Origin: Moniliella sp. 'wahieum' | Taxonomy: Eukaryota > Basidiomycota > Moniliellomycetes > Moniliellales > Moniliellaceae | Assembly (NCBI GenBank): GCA_003971905.1 | Contig: RSEE01000001.1 | Span: 1,364,001 to 1,428,000 of the forward strand | Length of the DNA stretch: 64,000 bases | Reading direction: 5' to 3' | Part shown: piece by piece, positions 1 through 11,658 of the stretch | Numbering within the stretch: position 1 is the stretch's first letter | How the letters are laid out: each line of letters starts with the position of its first letter | The notes under the pieces: generated by a model | Told to the model about the DNA's origin: nothing | Database searches by the model: none | What the model saw: the letters and a program-made list of their open reading frames with translations, nothing else | Program-made: the position numbers and the translations under genes

Positions 1-405
1 AACCTTCAACTGATTTGGACCGCTTGTTATGCGCGTTTCATACTAGGTCTGTGCCGTTTAGAGATACTATTACGCCGTTCGCACCACGCTACAGCTTGAC
101 AGGTCTATAGCGGGCCCCATGGGACGCACTTCCACGTGAGCGGATTCATGAACAAATGCTTCATAGGCATGTTTTGAAGGTGACGCGCGCGCCACCAATA
201 ATCCTCCCGAGGGAGAAGGCAGCATTCTAACCAGGTACCTAGGCAGGACACAAACGCGCCTCGGTTCCAAAACGGGTACGGGAAGGGAGGCTAGAAATTC
301 GCCACTCGAAGGAGGAAAGGGGAGGGCGAACAAAGGAGAGAAGAGAAACAGATGTCCTTTCCCCTCACCAATGGTGCGTCCTCCCAAGAAGGGAGGAGGG
401 GGGAC
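1..405. other. Non-coding 3' flank of RPL43
   Basis: No reading frame here shows a recognisable domain. The stretch is the downstream flank of the minus-strand ribosomal protein gene that ends at 406. I see no RNA gene or element. Confidence 0.5.
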
Positions 406-811
406 TTAAGCGTCCGAAAGCTCACGCAGACGGCGGATGGTGCTGCGCACGGTAGCAGCGGCGGTGGTGGACAGAGCCCAAGCGCCGCCAGCCACCTGCT
501 TCTTGCAAGCACGGCAGTCCCAGATCCCCACGGCACGGCGCTTGACCGCGTCCTTGCCGCAGAAGGCACAGGTGTACCGAGCGTGCTGGGAGATCTCAAT
601 CTTCTTCACCTGGCGACGCAGGGTGGAACCGTAACGGGTCCCGTACTTGCCGGTGATGCCGACCTTGGTGGTGCGCTTGGACTGGAGAAAAGGTAGGGAG
701 GAAGGGGGGCGGGGGTTAGAAACCAGATTGGGAATCCTCCACCACGAGGTGCACGCTCTGGGTCCCTTATGAAAGGGAGGAGCGTGGTGCCATAGGAGTC
801 ATACGCACCAT
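406..811 (-). CDS. RPL43: 60S ribosomal protein eL43 (L37a family)
   Basis: Zinc-ribbon protein of the large ribosomal subunit. Exon 2 (681 down to 406) encodes [20 protein letters not shown] near the N-terminus and a Cys4 zinc ribbon (CAFC ... CRAC). Exon 1 is only the start codon, 811-809: ATG is followed directly by a GTGCGT donor at 808, and the acceptor CTCCAG ends at 682. The spliced product is 92 residues, the usual length of this family. It is one of the few genes here with an unbroken frame. A start codon isolated on its own exon is common for fungal ribosomal protein genes. Call is secure from sequence similarity I recognise by eye. Confidence 0.95.
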
Positions 812-1908
812 TGTTTACGGCTTGGTGAGATGACCCAGGTGTAGAAGGCAGGTGGGGACGAGCCAGCAAGAAGGTGGGCGAAACGGGGACGAGGCAACCC
901 TAAGGGGCGGGGAAATTGGCCGCAGCATTTTGGGGGTGCTAGGGTTGGGCGCTTCTGCTTGGATTAAGGATTGAACTCGTCCGCATTCAATTGCTGATTG
1001 AACGTTGAACGTTCAGTTGAACGTTGAACATTGAACGTATTGAATATTGAACGCTCAAGCTCAAGCCTCAAGTCGAGCGCAGCGACTAACGACGCGGGGT
1101 TGTGGGTGCAGGCACCACAGCCGTGTGCGGTCGTCGGTGGCGGGGTGGCCAGTGGGGCTGGGCGGACACTTGCCACTTCGCAGCCCTCTCGTGCGGTGCG
1201 GTCAGTGTCGGCTCAGCGCGCTGAGCGCTGGCTCAGGCTCAGGCTGCGCTCAGCCGCTCACCGCCTCCGGTGGGGCTCAGGTTGCCCAGAAGGCTGCAAA
1301 CCATCTGCATAATAGACCATCGGCCATGGATGTCATACACCACATGCACATCGTCCTGCGCAACGGAAGCCCACACTCGCCTGTGCGTACCATCCGACGG
1401 CCGGATGGCCAGCCAAAAGCCACGCATCGCAGCGGAGCGCAAAACGGGGGGACCAAAAGAATAGGCTCTGGTGTCTATCACGCTCACACGCTGCACAACA
1501 CATCAGACCCCCTCCCCCCCACCACACACTTCTGGTCGGCGAAGGAGCAATGTCGCCACAGGGCTCCCATGCCAGGTCGGAATAGGATCGGCAAAGCTGC
1601 AACCTTCAAGCTTCAAGACTTGACGCCTCAGCGTCCTCAACAAGCTCAGCCAGACGCCGTTGGCCGCCGGCTGCTACATGTTATGCATGTTACCCCCTCC
1701 ACCCCACAAGCGGAGATAGGACGCAGATACATACCTCCCACTCGACCCCCGCCTTTGCTGTTTATTATTGCCAAAGAGCACAGGGTAGCCCCGCAGCCTT
1801 TATTAGTTAGTTCGTTTCCCATCGTCTGGCCCCGCTTTTGCCATCAAACACCCACCCACCTGCTGTCCTGCCGCCGGCACCTGCCTCCCGCACATCCCCT
1901 GCTCCCCC
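812..1908. other. Intergenic region, no gene seen
   Basis: Promoter side of RPL43 (-) and of the next plus-strand gene. It holds a TTGAACG-type repeat (996-1055) and GCTCAG-rich short repeats around 1200-1265. Open frames here are compositionally noisy and show no domain. Confidence 0.5.
996..1055. repeat. Short TTGAAC/GTTCAA repeat island
   Basis: Five or so imperfect copies of a 6-9 bp unit (TTGAACG, TTGAACA, GTTCAG, TTGAATA) stand in tandem within about 60 bp. Similar islands recur in other intergenic regions of the window, for example 50290-50354. Confidence 0.7.
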
Positions 1909-3763
1909 ATGATCAAGTTCCGCCGCAACAACACGCCCTCCTCCAGCAGCCACCGCCGCCAGCAGAATGACTGGAGCGCCATCTGCGCCGAGATGGAGGC
2001 CATCGGCCGTCCTGAAAAGAAGCACGTCCCCTCCCGCCGCCCGCCGCCCGCCATCCCCACGGACCCTCTTCTCGCCCTCGCCTCTCCTCCTCTTCCTCTT
2101 CCTCCCCGCGTTCCTGCCTCACCCCTCTCTCCTGTCTCTCCGCGTCTCCTCTTTTCGCCGCCTGGCCCCAATCTCAACACGGAACAAGCTCTTCAACACC
2201 CGGCAAGCTAACCCCCCTGCCCGCCCCGATGGATTCCCTCCCCCTTGCGGCAGAACCAACGGCGTACAGTCCTGCCTTCTCCCGCAAATCGTCTGATGAC
2301 CTGTGGGTCGCCTCGCTGGATACTCCCGCCACCACCAAATTCTCCCTTGACGCGGACACCGACGCCAACAGCTCAAGCACCGTCACTGCCACCCACGGCC
2401 CCCGCCTCCGACGAGGGCCCGTGACCGCTCTTGGCTTCGCACCTTTGGCCGCAACGACCGAACCAGCCTTGGCAACCGATCGAACCCACACCGACCGACG
2501 TTGGTCGATTTCCAGTGTCTCTTCCAGCCGCGACACCCGTTCCTCCTCACCCAGTCTCGCTCCGCGGCCTTGGCCCCAGTTGTCCGCACTGTCCCTTCCT
2601 CCCCCTCCGCCGCAGCTGATGGAACAAGCCGACCGTCGTGGATCGGCAGCATCAGAAGGGAAGAGTGCTCCAGAGCCATCGCCTACACTTTCGTCTAGGC
2701 ACGGCCTTATTCCCACCTCATCGTCGACCGATAGGCCCTCCGTGATTCGACATACGGACCGAGCCAAGCACGCCCTGCCCAATGGCCTCCCACCCACCCC
2801 CCAAAAGGCACTGCTGCTGCCGCTGCCGAGGAGAACAAGGAGCTTACTCATGACTCCAACCCGGCTCTTCCCTCGCCCCCCTACCATCGCTCCCGATTGC
2901 ACACCACCAGAATGCAAAAGTGCCGACCTACCTTGTCCACCACGAGAGACCCGGTCGTATCGCCCGGAAGCCATCCCTCCCCGGTCCGCCAGTGCCGAGT
3001 TAACTGGTTCCCAACGTCGAAGCGGGGTCAGTCCGCATACGCGTAGTGGGATCAGTCCTTTGCCACCCTTTGGCCGAGCACGGTCTAGGAGCAACCAGTC
3101 CATGCCAGTGATGAGCAGAGAAGTGCGTAACTTCTCCTACCCTCGCCGACTGGTAACTGGCCCCGTTCGCGCCCGTACCGGCTCCAATGCCAGTTCTTCC
3201 AGTTCCGTTGTAATAGCATCCCGCGAATGGAGCACGCCCACTACCCCGACGCGCGCCACGGGGGCGCTGGCTCAAATGCTGGCGCATATGGAAAACGAGA
3301 TGGATGTGGCGCACAAGATGCAACAGGCGTCTCAGAAATCGAGTGGCATGGGCGCACCCACTCCACATCGCTCCTCGATCTGAACCTGGGAGGAAGCAAG
3401 GCAGGTCCAGACCATCTCTCGACCGATTCGCTCGATTCGACCATGGACGGAACGGACCCCTGGGCAGCATGGCAAGACCGCTTCCACACCCTTGATCCCG
3501 ACATGGCAGTTGCGCCACCCACAGTGCCCGACTCGGCCCCTTCCCCAGCTCCATTGCAACGCCCGGTACCCTATTCCCCCGTGCACACCAGTAATATGAC
3601 CGATGTGGCGCGGGCGCGTGCCTTGGCCGTGCGTGTGTCGCGGGCCAAGAAGCTGGCCGAAGCCGAAGCAAGAGCCAGCGAGACCGAGACTCCGTTACGT
3701 CGGAAGCCTCGGTCGGGGCCGTTGGGGCCCAAGAGGTCATCGCACTTGCTCGTGTCCAGCTGA
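1909..3763 (+). CDS. Hypothetical Ser/Pro-rich protein
   Basis: Not recognised. Three frame segments run in the same direction: from ATG 1909 (basic start MIKFRRNN), from about 2229 (MDSLPLAAE, Ser/Thr/Pro-rich) and a C-terminal segment ending at 3763. The last two join cleanly if bases 3343-3404 are an intron (GTGGCA donor, GGCAG acceptor, CTGAAC as possible branch site), leading into DSTMDGTDPWAAW. The C-terminus holds a basic, Ala/Arg-rich helix (ARALAVRVSRAKKLAEAEA) that may be a coiled coil. How segments one and two connect near 2210-2229 is unresolved; an indel or a non-canonical intron would do. Most of the chain looks disordered. Confidence 0.5.
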
Positions 3764-5280
3764 GCTGACAAGGCAGAGCATCCAATCCAATCCTATCTTC
3801 TGTGGGGGAAGGTGGGGATATAGGGGTGTGGGATAGAGGATCACGTTGATGGTCCTCTCTCTGTCGTTTCGTGTTGTGTTTCCCTAAGGTTGAAGGTTGT
3901 ATACTAGATACCCACCCCCTTGCTCCCCCCTTCTTGCTCCCCTCTCGGATCCTTGGGCTCCCTTGTCGGTCACGCGGTGTTGCGATTCTGTCCTCTGTTC
4001 CCACTCATTTCACCCTCCCTTCTGTCTCCCTTTTGGAACGCTCTCTCTTTCTTCTTATCACCCTCGCCCTCGCTCTCACCCTCACTCTCGCTCTTTCTAT
4101 CCAAAATCACGGCGAAATGCATTTACGTCCGTCGTCTCTCTGTCATCAGTGTGCGGGGGGGCACCAGTTATGTGCTACCCTACCCACACCATCAGGATGC
4201 GATTGGATACGTCCTTGTTGCTGACCACAATGCCGATGGGAAGGACCATAGCAATTCGCATACGCATATAGTGAACACCCGGCGGAGCAACGCACCGCGG
4301 CGAGGCCTAGCGTGACTGGGTTGGAGCTGGTGGGGGGAACACTATTTGCCCCATGCACTCTTGTTCGCCACAGCATACAGGTGCGCGCAATCGTAACCGC
4401 AGCATAACCTGTTTAGTCGTATAGTGACGGCCAGGAAATTGAACCCAATATCGGTCGGCACAGCGCATCCACTTCCCAACGTAGTATCCATCTGCCTTTG
4501 GTAGCGGTCTAAACCCAGCGGGGCGAAGGGAGAGGGGGAGGATGGCAAGGCGGAAAGGTGTGGTGTCTCCAAGCTACTGAGCTTTTCGTCTCCTAATTGA
4601 GGTAAATACGAAGTAAGATCAGAGAGGCAGTACTACTACGCCCAACGGAGTGGTCTATGTACTGCCTCTCTAATCATCTCTCACCACGTCACGAAGAGCT
4701 TCACGTCCCATAGGTTTCAAGCTTCATCAACGCTTGACGTGGGCTCGACGTGGCCCTGTGCATTCAAAGAGCAAAAGCACAACCAGGATAAACGATTAAC
4801 ACAGCACGATCAAATCAGCACAACACGATTAACCCAACCAGCAGGATACACAATCAACAATCATCGATATAAACCACATCATGGGACCAGGGTAGCCGCG
4901 CTCAGCCAAAAACAGGAGAGGACTAGAAAGAGACAAGGGGGTAGAAAGGAGAAGGGGGGGGGTAGCAACACGTCCAGCAACACATCCAGAGAGTGTACAA
5001 GGGGATGAGGGGGACGGGCGAAAAAAAAGTTCAAGCAGACCAGGCGGAGCAAGCCAGGGATGGATGGATGACACAGAGACCACTGGGGAAGCAAGCTGCG
5101 CTCCGTCCAAGTTCGAGCAAACAGACAAAAAGTCGAACCAGAGGAATAGTAGGAATCACAAGAACCATAGGAACCATAAGAACCGTAGGATGAACCTAGC
5201 ATGTACCCAACCTGCGGGCACGAAAGGCGGAAAAGAACGAAACGAGAACCTTACGCGTCCAACAGGAAGGGGGCAGGGTA
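3764..5280. other. Intergenic region with one strong hairpin
   Basis: No convincing gene. It holds CT-rich tracts (3910-4110), a perfect hairpin (4621-4671) and purine-rich sequence near 4915-5040. It separates the ends of two converging genes. Confidence 0.45.
4621..4671. repeat. Perfect 13-bp inverted repeat (hairpin)
   Basis: Arm AGAGAGGCAGTAC (4621-4633) is exactly matched by its reverse complement at 4659-4671, with a 25-nt loop. It lies between the 3' ends of two converging genes. Function is unknown. Confidence 0.8.
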
Positions 5281-5517
5281 TTACGGATGGACCACCACCT
5301 CATCGGGCTCGCGCGGACGGCGATGGGGCGTACGCGAGACCTGCGCCGCCGGGCCCAAGGTGGGGGACGAGTGCGAGACGGGCAACAGTGGTGCGGGGCC
5401 AAATGGGTCGACCGAGGTGGTGCGCGACGAAGAAGGCACCAGTCGTTTAAGCGGCGAAGCCCGAGCCCGACGGAGCATGCCGAGGCCGGCTCGACGTAAC
5501 TGACCGAGGGCCGGGGG

Positions 5518-7213
5518 TTATACGTACCCGTCCCGGTGCGTCTGCGGGCGGGATGGCGTAGAGATCCACTTGCCAGGCGTACGGTACCGGCTCGGTCGTG
5601 GCGCTGGCGTCCCCACTCCAGGCATCCCCCTAGGTAACGGCGAAGGCGACACGTCTCGCTCCACATAGCTCACCGTACTTCCCGGTGCTTGCGGGTAGCA
5701 ATCGTGCCGGCCACTTGGTTGGGCGGGTGGCGGTGGGGTACCCAGTGCGCGCTTGGTGCGTGGGGGGGTCCTTGGGATCGTACCGGCACCACCTGGAGGG
5801 GAGGGGGTGGCCAGCTCGCTATCCTTTCTCATCGTTACGGCCGTGGGACCGGACGATTCGGAACCCGAGCCGCACACGGTCGCCTGGGAGCTGGGTTGCG
5901 AATCCGGTTGGTCCACTTCGGACGAAGCCGGCTCGGGCGGGTCCAGAGCCATCGGCGACGACTCCCTCCGGTCCGTAGGGGTGTCCTGCCCCCCGCCCAA
6001 ACCCAAGCCCAAACCTAAGCCCAAGCCCAAGCCCACAGCGCCCGACCGGGGTCGCAGAGGCTGGGTCGGCGACGGAGGCACATCGCGGGAGTTCCGTGAG
6101 GCAGGTCTGGCAGGACTGGGCGAGGCAGCAAGCAAGAGCATTACCTGCGCCGCATCGTCCGTGGCCTTGTCGGAGTGGAAAGAGGGACGCGGCGACGATG
6201 CGAGCAGCGGCGGAGGTACGGAGGAAGGAACGGAGTCAGAGCCGACAGGACCAGACGGGCTGCTAGGACGCTCCGCCAGCGGCGACCGAAGTCCCAACAC
6301 CTGAGCCAAGGAAGGTGTGGTGGTACAGGCACCTTGTGGGGGGGCGGACGAGTAAACCTAGGCGTGGCGGGAAGGGTGTCGGTACCAGCGGGCATAGGAA
6401 ACGGTTGGTACTGGTACGGATGGGCCGTGGTGGTACGCGAACGAGCGCGATAGTGCCGCCGGACCGGGTCGCGGTCCTGTCCGGGGGAGGCGTAGGGCGG
6501 CAGCTTGCGTGGCCGCGAGCTAGACCGAGGGTGGGTCGACTTGTGAGGTGTCCTGACTGCACCGACGGACGGAGAAGTGGGGGTGGGAAGTGGGGGCCAA
6601 GGGAGGCGAAGACACAGTGCTACCGTTCGTCCTTGTCGATCGCTGCTGCATCCGATGGGATCCTGGTGGCGACTGGGGCGGGCGTGGATCAAGGGCCCAA
6701 ACACATCGGCATAGATGTCCTTGGTGCCTGGCGTCCAGCGGGGCAGCGCAGGGGGCGCGGGGGGCTCAGCACCCGAGGGATGGAGGAGTTGGACTGAGCT
6801 GAAGGCCAATGGCTCAGGTGTCTCGGGGGAGAGGTGGAGAGACTGGGCGCACTAAGCGAGCTGGGCACCGTCGAGGACGTCGGACGAGGCGGACGAGGCA
6901 TAGCGGCGGCGAGGGGCGGGAGATCGCCGAGACGCGTCCCACTCTCTGCGGCGATGAGGGCGTCGATGGAGGGTTGGGCCAGCGCATGGGCAGGAGGCGC
7001 CTGGCGACGGCGGGTAGAGATGGGCGTGTAGGGCGAGGAGAGGCTGGACGAGGGCGCGGATGAAGACGGGGAGAGGGCGGGTGGGGCCGGGCCGGTGGCG
7101 GTGGCGGTGGTGGCGGCGGCGGCGGTGGTGGTGGCGACGAGACGGGCGTGGAGGAGGCGGGCAGCCAACTCGGTGCGAGCGTCGAGGGGCGCGGGGTCGT
7201 TGGCGGCGGCCAT
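5518..7213 (-). CDS. Whi5/Nrm1-like G1/S transcriptional repressor
   Basis: Probable inhibitor of the SBF/MBF-type G1/S transcription factor. The N-terminus, just after ATG 7213-7211, carries an LxxRLxxARL helix (ELAARLLHARLVATT) like the Whi5 domain. Near the C-terminus lies DDAAQVMLLLAASPSPARP, close to the GTB motif (hydrophobic run then SPSPA) by which Nrm1 and Whi5 bind G1/S factors. Between them the chain is Ser/Pro-rich, with many SP/TP sites suited to CDK control, and has a Gly-Leu repeat at 5998-6033. At least two or three frame slips interrupt it. The frame stops at 5518, but after that TAA the same frame stays protein-like down to about 5281 (LRRAGLGMLRRARASPLKRL), so the true end may be there. 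Family call rests on two short motifs. Confidence 0.7.
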
Positions 7214-8103
7214 CAGGAACGGCGGGGCGATCGGGCGGTCAGACAGGCGGAGACACAACCACGGGGTGGGCAGGCGCGGCTTATATCGCAGCGCGGGGGA
7301 TGCCGGTGGGAGGTGGTGGGAGGTGAGGTGGGGGTGATGGGCCATCAAGAGGTGATGCCGTCCGGCCGAACGGAGCGACTGAGCGCGTCAGCCTGCAAGT
7401 TTCGCCCGCCGAGTGCGTCCCCCGGGCGAGGCGGCTGCGCGCTGTGACGACGCGTCTCAGGGGACGGTCAGCGACGCGTCGCTTGCAACCCCCCCCGCCC
7501 GCTGCACGGGAGCAGTCAGCCGACGCGTCGCGCTCTCGACGCGCCGACGCGCCGACGCGCGAGGCACGGAAGCCGGGAGCCGGGAGACGGGATACCCACT
7601 GTCTCTCCCGCCCCTAATTCCGCCCACGCGCACCAGCACCCGCTGGCGCCCCAATTCCGGGCGCCGAAACAAAACCAAAAAACAATTCGTAATTAATCTA
7701 TTACCCCAGACAGCGCACTGGTGACCCGCGTGACCGGTGACCCTTTCACATTTCACGTCTGGCCAAGCCCAGCCCAGCCTCACTCCGATCCCCCCTAAGG
7801 CCTAACTAGTAACTAGTAGCCCTCGCGGCAGCTCGTTAGATGGCCAAGGATGGCACCCAGGGCGCAATATTCATATGAGAGGGCCTAGCCGCTCCAACCC
7901 GACACATGGCTCTATCCACAGCAGCCAGCCATGCATCCAGTGGGGACAAAACAGAAGCAGAAGGCGAAAGGCAAAAAGGCAAAACAGGTAAAAGCAAAAC
8001 CAAGAACCGGGAACCGGCCAAACAGAAATCAAAACGTAGGAGGAATCGGACCACACTCTACTGGACCACCGAGCACCAAGCACCAAGTACTAAGCACCAA
8101 GTA
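7214..8103. other. Intergenic promoter region of the Whi5/Nrm1-like gene
   Basis: Upstream of the minus-strand repressor gene. It carries the ACGCGT cluster (7450-7528) and an A-rich stretch near 7660-7700. No gene seen. Confidence 0.6.
7450..7528. promoter_or_regulatory. Cluster of three MCB boxes (ACGCGT)
   Basis: ACGCGT occurs at 7450-7455, 7474-7479 and 7523-7528, with near-matches (GACGCGCC) just after. They lie about 240-315 bp upstream of the Whi5/Nrm1-like start codon. In yeasts ACGCGT is the MBF binding site. One copy every few kb is expected by chance at this base composition, so three in 79 bp is notable. Confidence 0.6.
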
Positions 8104-8119
8104 CTAAGCACCAAGCACC
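8072..8119. repeat. Tandem repeat of AGCACCAAGTACTA
   Basis: Two full and two partial copies of a 14-bp unit stand in tandem. The repeat overlaps the stop codon of the minus-strand gene to its right. Confidence 0.75.
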
Positions 8120-10548
8120 GACGCCCTTCCTCCCACTCCCACCCATCGCTCATCATGCCGCGGGAGCCGGTCTGGCCGACGCGAGACGGGAGGCCATGCC
8201 CGGGTCCAAGCTGGAGGGCGGGATGCCTCCACGCCTGAATGACCACCACCACCACCACCCATCCGCGCTGGGGAGAACAAGGCGGCATCGGCCGAGGCCC
8301 ACGCATCCAAACTCGTGCGTTCCCGCGCCGCGTCGGCGGGGGAAATAATGGCACCATCAACGGACCGGACACTGCCAGGGCTCGCGTTGGCAGGGGACAG
8401 GTGCGATCCGGACGAGCGAGGGCGGGAAGGGGAACGGTGGTGGTGACCATTGGGGTTGGGGTTGTGGCTGTGGTTGGATGCCTGGGCCAGAGGTGATCCC
8501 AACACGGGTGCGTGCATCGATAAGGGCGTGGTGCGGCTGGCCAAAAGCGGAGGTGAGGTGATGGCAGAGGGAGATGTAGAAGGAGTAGCAGAGGTAGAGG
8601 CAGAGGTAGAGGCAGAGGCAGCGGCGAGTGCAGCGGCGGACGTAGCCGCCGCAGCCGCGGGGCCTAACCCCAACGACGAGCGGGGCGAACGGGCCAGAAG
8701 GCGAGGGGAGTGGGCCGGGGAACGGGCCGGGGAACGGACAGGAGAACGGACAGGGGAACGAAGGGGCGAGGAAGGGCGGCCTTGCAATCCCAGACCACCA
8801 ATGGGTTGGTAGCCCAGTTCGGCGAGACTGGGACTGGATTGGCCCTGGCTCTGGCCTTGGTCCGGACCTTGGCCCTGGCCCAACCGGGTTGAAGCAAATG
8901 GTGTTCCACCTGCTACGAACGACGCGCTCGGGGTCAAGATGAGCGGGGACGAAGGGCGACTAAGAGCGTCGGCAAACGAATCCAACGATGTTCGGCAGTA
9001 GCTGCGTCCGAGGGCCAAATCAGCGCTCCATCAATCGAAATCATACTTCCCCGGACGGGGGAAGGGGCAAAGGTAGGACCTGGACCTTGGCTGCTAACGG
9101 TTTGAGCCGACTGGGAGGCGAGCAACGTCGATCCAGGGGCAAGAGGCATCGCACCCGCAGCGACCGGCGACGAGCTCAGTCCCGTTCCATTCTCGCTCGC
9201 ATGAATCGTCCCGGCCAAGCTGCGATCCAGGTCGGTAGACCGGGCACGGGAGCTTGATCGGGGCCGCGATCCCGGGCGAGAGGTGGGGCGGGAACGCGAA
9301 AGGGGGCGGGACCGCATGGGGGCGCGAGGAACGGCCGCAGATACAGAGGCGGGCATAATGGGACTGGAAGGCGAAGGTGCAGTACCGCTTACCGAAGAAG
9401 GGGTCGCACCATGGCCTGAAACATGTGGGGAAAAGTAGGAGGATCGGCTGCGGTGGCTCCCGACGCTGCCTGCGTGGGAGGAGATGCAGCCGGTGTGGAG
9501 GTTACCACCGGCGAAGGCGGGGCAGTCAGCGCGTCCGCCAAGCCATCGAGGGAGGTACGAGCAGTGGCAGCATCCGACTGCGCAATCAACGCCCCGTCTA
9601 GCGAACGGACCGATCCAGGCGGGTCGAAAGAGGGAACGCCACCAGTGGAAGGAGTGGGTATACATGTCGCCGCAGCAGAAAAAGCAGGGCCGGACGCAGG
9701 CTCGGCGTTCGAACCTGTGCTCAGGCGGGGGATGGGTTTTTGTCCCAGTCGCTGGTTGTGAATGCGTCCGGTTCGTGGGGCTCGTGTGGCTGGGTGGGTG
9801 AGAAGCCAAAAGGGGCGAACTGGCTACTTTCGGGTCCCGAGGCGGCGGATGGACTAGGGGCTGCTTTGCGCGACCGGCAGACGAGGCAGTTCGTTGGATC
9901 GCTACCCCTTGGGGGATGTGGACATGAGGTCTCCTTTGGCTGCAGACGAAACCGGGGGAGCAGTGCTTCTCAAACTGGCTGCACCAATGCCGGTGGCGCT
10001 AGGGGGCGAGGGTAAGCCAGCGGATGGCGGAGGTGGGGCCAGGGCAAAGAATGCAGGCGGCTCTTCTCCCTCGAGAAGGTCGGTGCCAGAAAGCAGGTAG
10101 GGTGGCGTCAACACGAGCGGGGTAGTGGACATGGGCGAGGAGTGGGGCATGGACAGCGGCATACGCAGCCTCCCCGGCGGTTGCTGCGGCGCGAGAGGGA
10201 GCCAGCGGCAGAGGGGCTAATGGGAGGGCTGGGACCGGGGCGTGGAGGAAGCAACCACTGGCGGTGGTGAGGGCGGGGACCATGAGGATGCGCGCGCAAG
10301 AGAAGACGGGGAGCTGGGCAGACGCGCACCCAGACTGTGCCGGCGGGCGTCTGCTTGGGACGGGGCGAGGTGGCGAAGCGGGGGGACGAGACAGGGGAGG
10401 CAGGGGATACGGGGGATACGGGGGAGGAAGGGGCTGGGAGCGGCATGCCAGCGGCGGGCATGGCGATGGGGGAGACGGACACGGGAGGCGGAGGCAGAGG
10501 GGCAAGTGCAAGCGAAGAGAAGAGGCGCGGGGGATGGGATGCCGCCAC
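8104..10548 (-). CDS. Low-complexity protein with three SxDGA-RTSLD repeats
   Basis: Not a family I recognise. The predicted start MAASHPPRLFSSLALAPLPP lies at 10548. The chain is Ser/Pro/Ala-rich, with an SPVRSPARSPAHSP-type repeat and Gln/Gly-rich runs. Three copies of one motif stand out: SLDGALIAQSDAATARTSLD (about 9510-9605), SIDGALIWPSDAATARTSLD after one base is restored (8945-9040) and SVDGAIISPADAARERTSLD (8270-8370). Each is followed by an Ala/Asp-rich helix and then Pro/Ser. The frame is broken at about 9427-9434 and 8991-8998 beside short runs. RTSLD fits a basophilic kinase site. It lies in the same direction as the Whi5/Nrm1-like gene. The start and the first 130 codons are uncertain. 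Confidence 0.6.
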
Positions 10549-11658
10549 GTAAGGCCGATGGCGGTGCGGCGTCGGGCGTGAGGCGTGAGGCGTGAGGCGT
10601 AGCGAGGTAGCACGATGGAAGGGCTGGTGCGTTTTCAGAGGCCAATCTCAGACGCCCTGCACACTGCCCCCGCGGGCGCCCGCGGCCCCGCAGGCACCAG
10701 CCCAGCGAGCTGTGTGCGACGTCATCGGCATCATGCGTCGCCTGCCTGTGCGCCAGTGCCCCGCCCTCCGTATATGCCCGGCGCCCAACCACGCTGGTCA
10801 CGTGCCTTGGGGGCTCCGCGGCGCCTGTCCAGCCAGGCCCAGCAGGTTCGGCTCAGCTTTTCAGCTTCCGCAGTGCCCAAGACCCTCCAGCCCACTAGCC
10901 ACGGCTGGGCAGGTACGAGGTACGCGCCACCTGCGACCCCGTCCTACCGACGACCCCAGCCGACAACGACGGGGGCCGGGCGGGTGGTTGTGCACTCGTG
11001 GCTGACACGCCGCGCGCAGCGCTTGCCAGCGCAGCCATGACTGGGTTCAGGCACTAGGCCAGTGTCTATATGCGCGCCCGAACGAGCAGCGCTGGCCGCA
11101 TATCACCGTAGCGTCACATGACCACCATGCGTGGCTTGTCGTATCGTCATGGCGATTGTCAAAGTCAGGTCAGCGTACCTCAGCGTACCCAGGCACACCC
11201 TCCGGCCCCAGCGCCTCAGTCCTCACACTCAGCCTGAGTAGTTCCACATCGCGCCTCCTGGCACCCACCCGCACCACCCACACCCCACGTGGGTCTGTGC
11301 GTCGTCCAGGCAAGCCACAGCAGGCGTCAGGCAGTCACGCATCGCCGATCATCGATCATCCAAACATAGTCGCTGTCCTTTTCCAACCGTCGCCTCCCAG
11401 AATCGAGGATCCCCCTCCCTCACGCGCTCACACCCCATCCATCGACCATCCCTCCTTGAATACTGATCATCCATGCAGTACAGTCCTCACGAGCACGCGC
11501 CGTGGACCACCATGCCCTGGCTGTGCAACACCCCCCGCGTCGCCACGAGCGTGTGCTGAGTCAAACAACAGGCACCGCCCCCAGCCAAGTCCCGATCAGA
11601 GGTCAGCAAACCAACGTCCCCGTGTCCTCCCTGGCCAGATTCAGACCTAAGACATACC
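10549..11658. other. Intergenic region
   Basis: No gene supported. It holds a GCGTGAGGC tandem repeat (10568-10604) and a C-rich tract of CATC-containing short repeats near 11340-11475. A minus-strand frame below 11700 may belong to the next gene. Confidence 0.4.
10568..10604. repeat. GCGTGAG tandem repeat
   Basis: Four imperfect copies of a 7-9 bp GCGTGAGG unit lie immediately upstream of the predicted start of the repeat protein. Confidence 0.65.

Noticed and set aside
1047..1970. 307-codon plus-strand frame upstream of the first Ser/Pro-rich gene
   Set aside because: It runs through repeats and promoter-like sequence, has His/Arg/Pro-noise composition and no domain.
2174..3103. 309-codon minus-strand open frame
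   Set aside because: Antisense to the plus-strand Ser/Pro-rich gene; Gly/Arg-rich composition is what reversed Ser/Pro codons give.
9369..9397. Possible 29-nt intron in the repeat protein gene
   Set aside because: GTAAGC...CCAG is present, but all supported introns are 46 nt or longer and a single missing T at 9427-9434 explains the frame change better.
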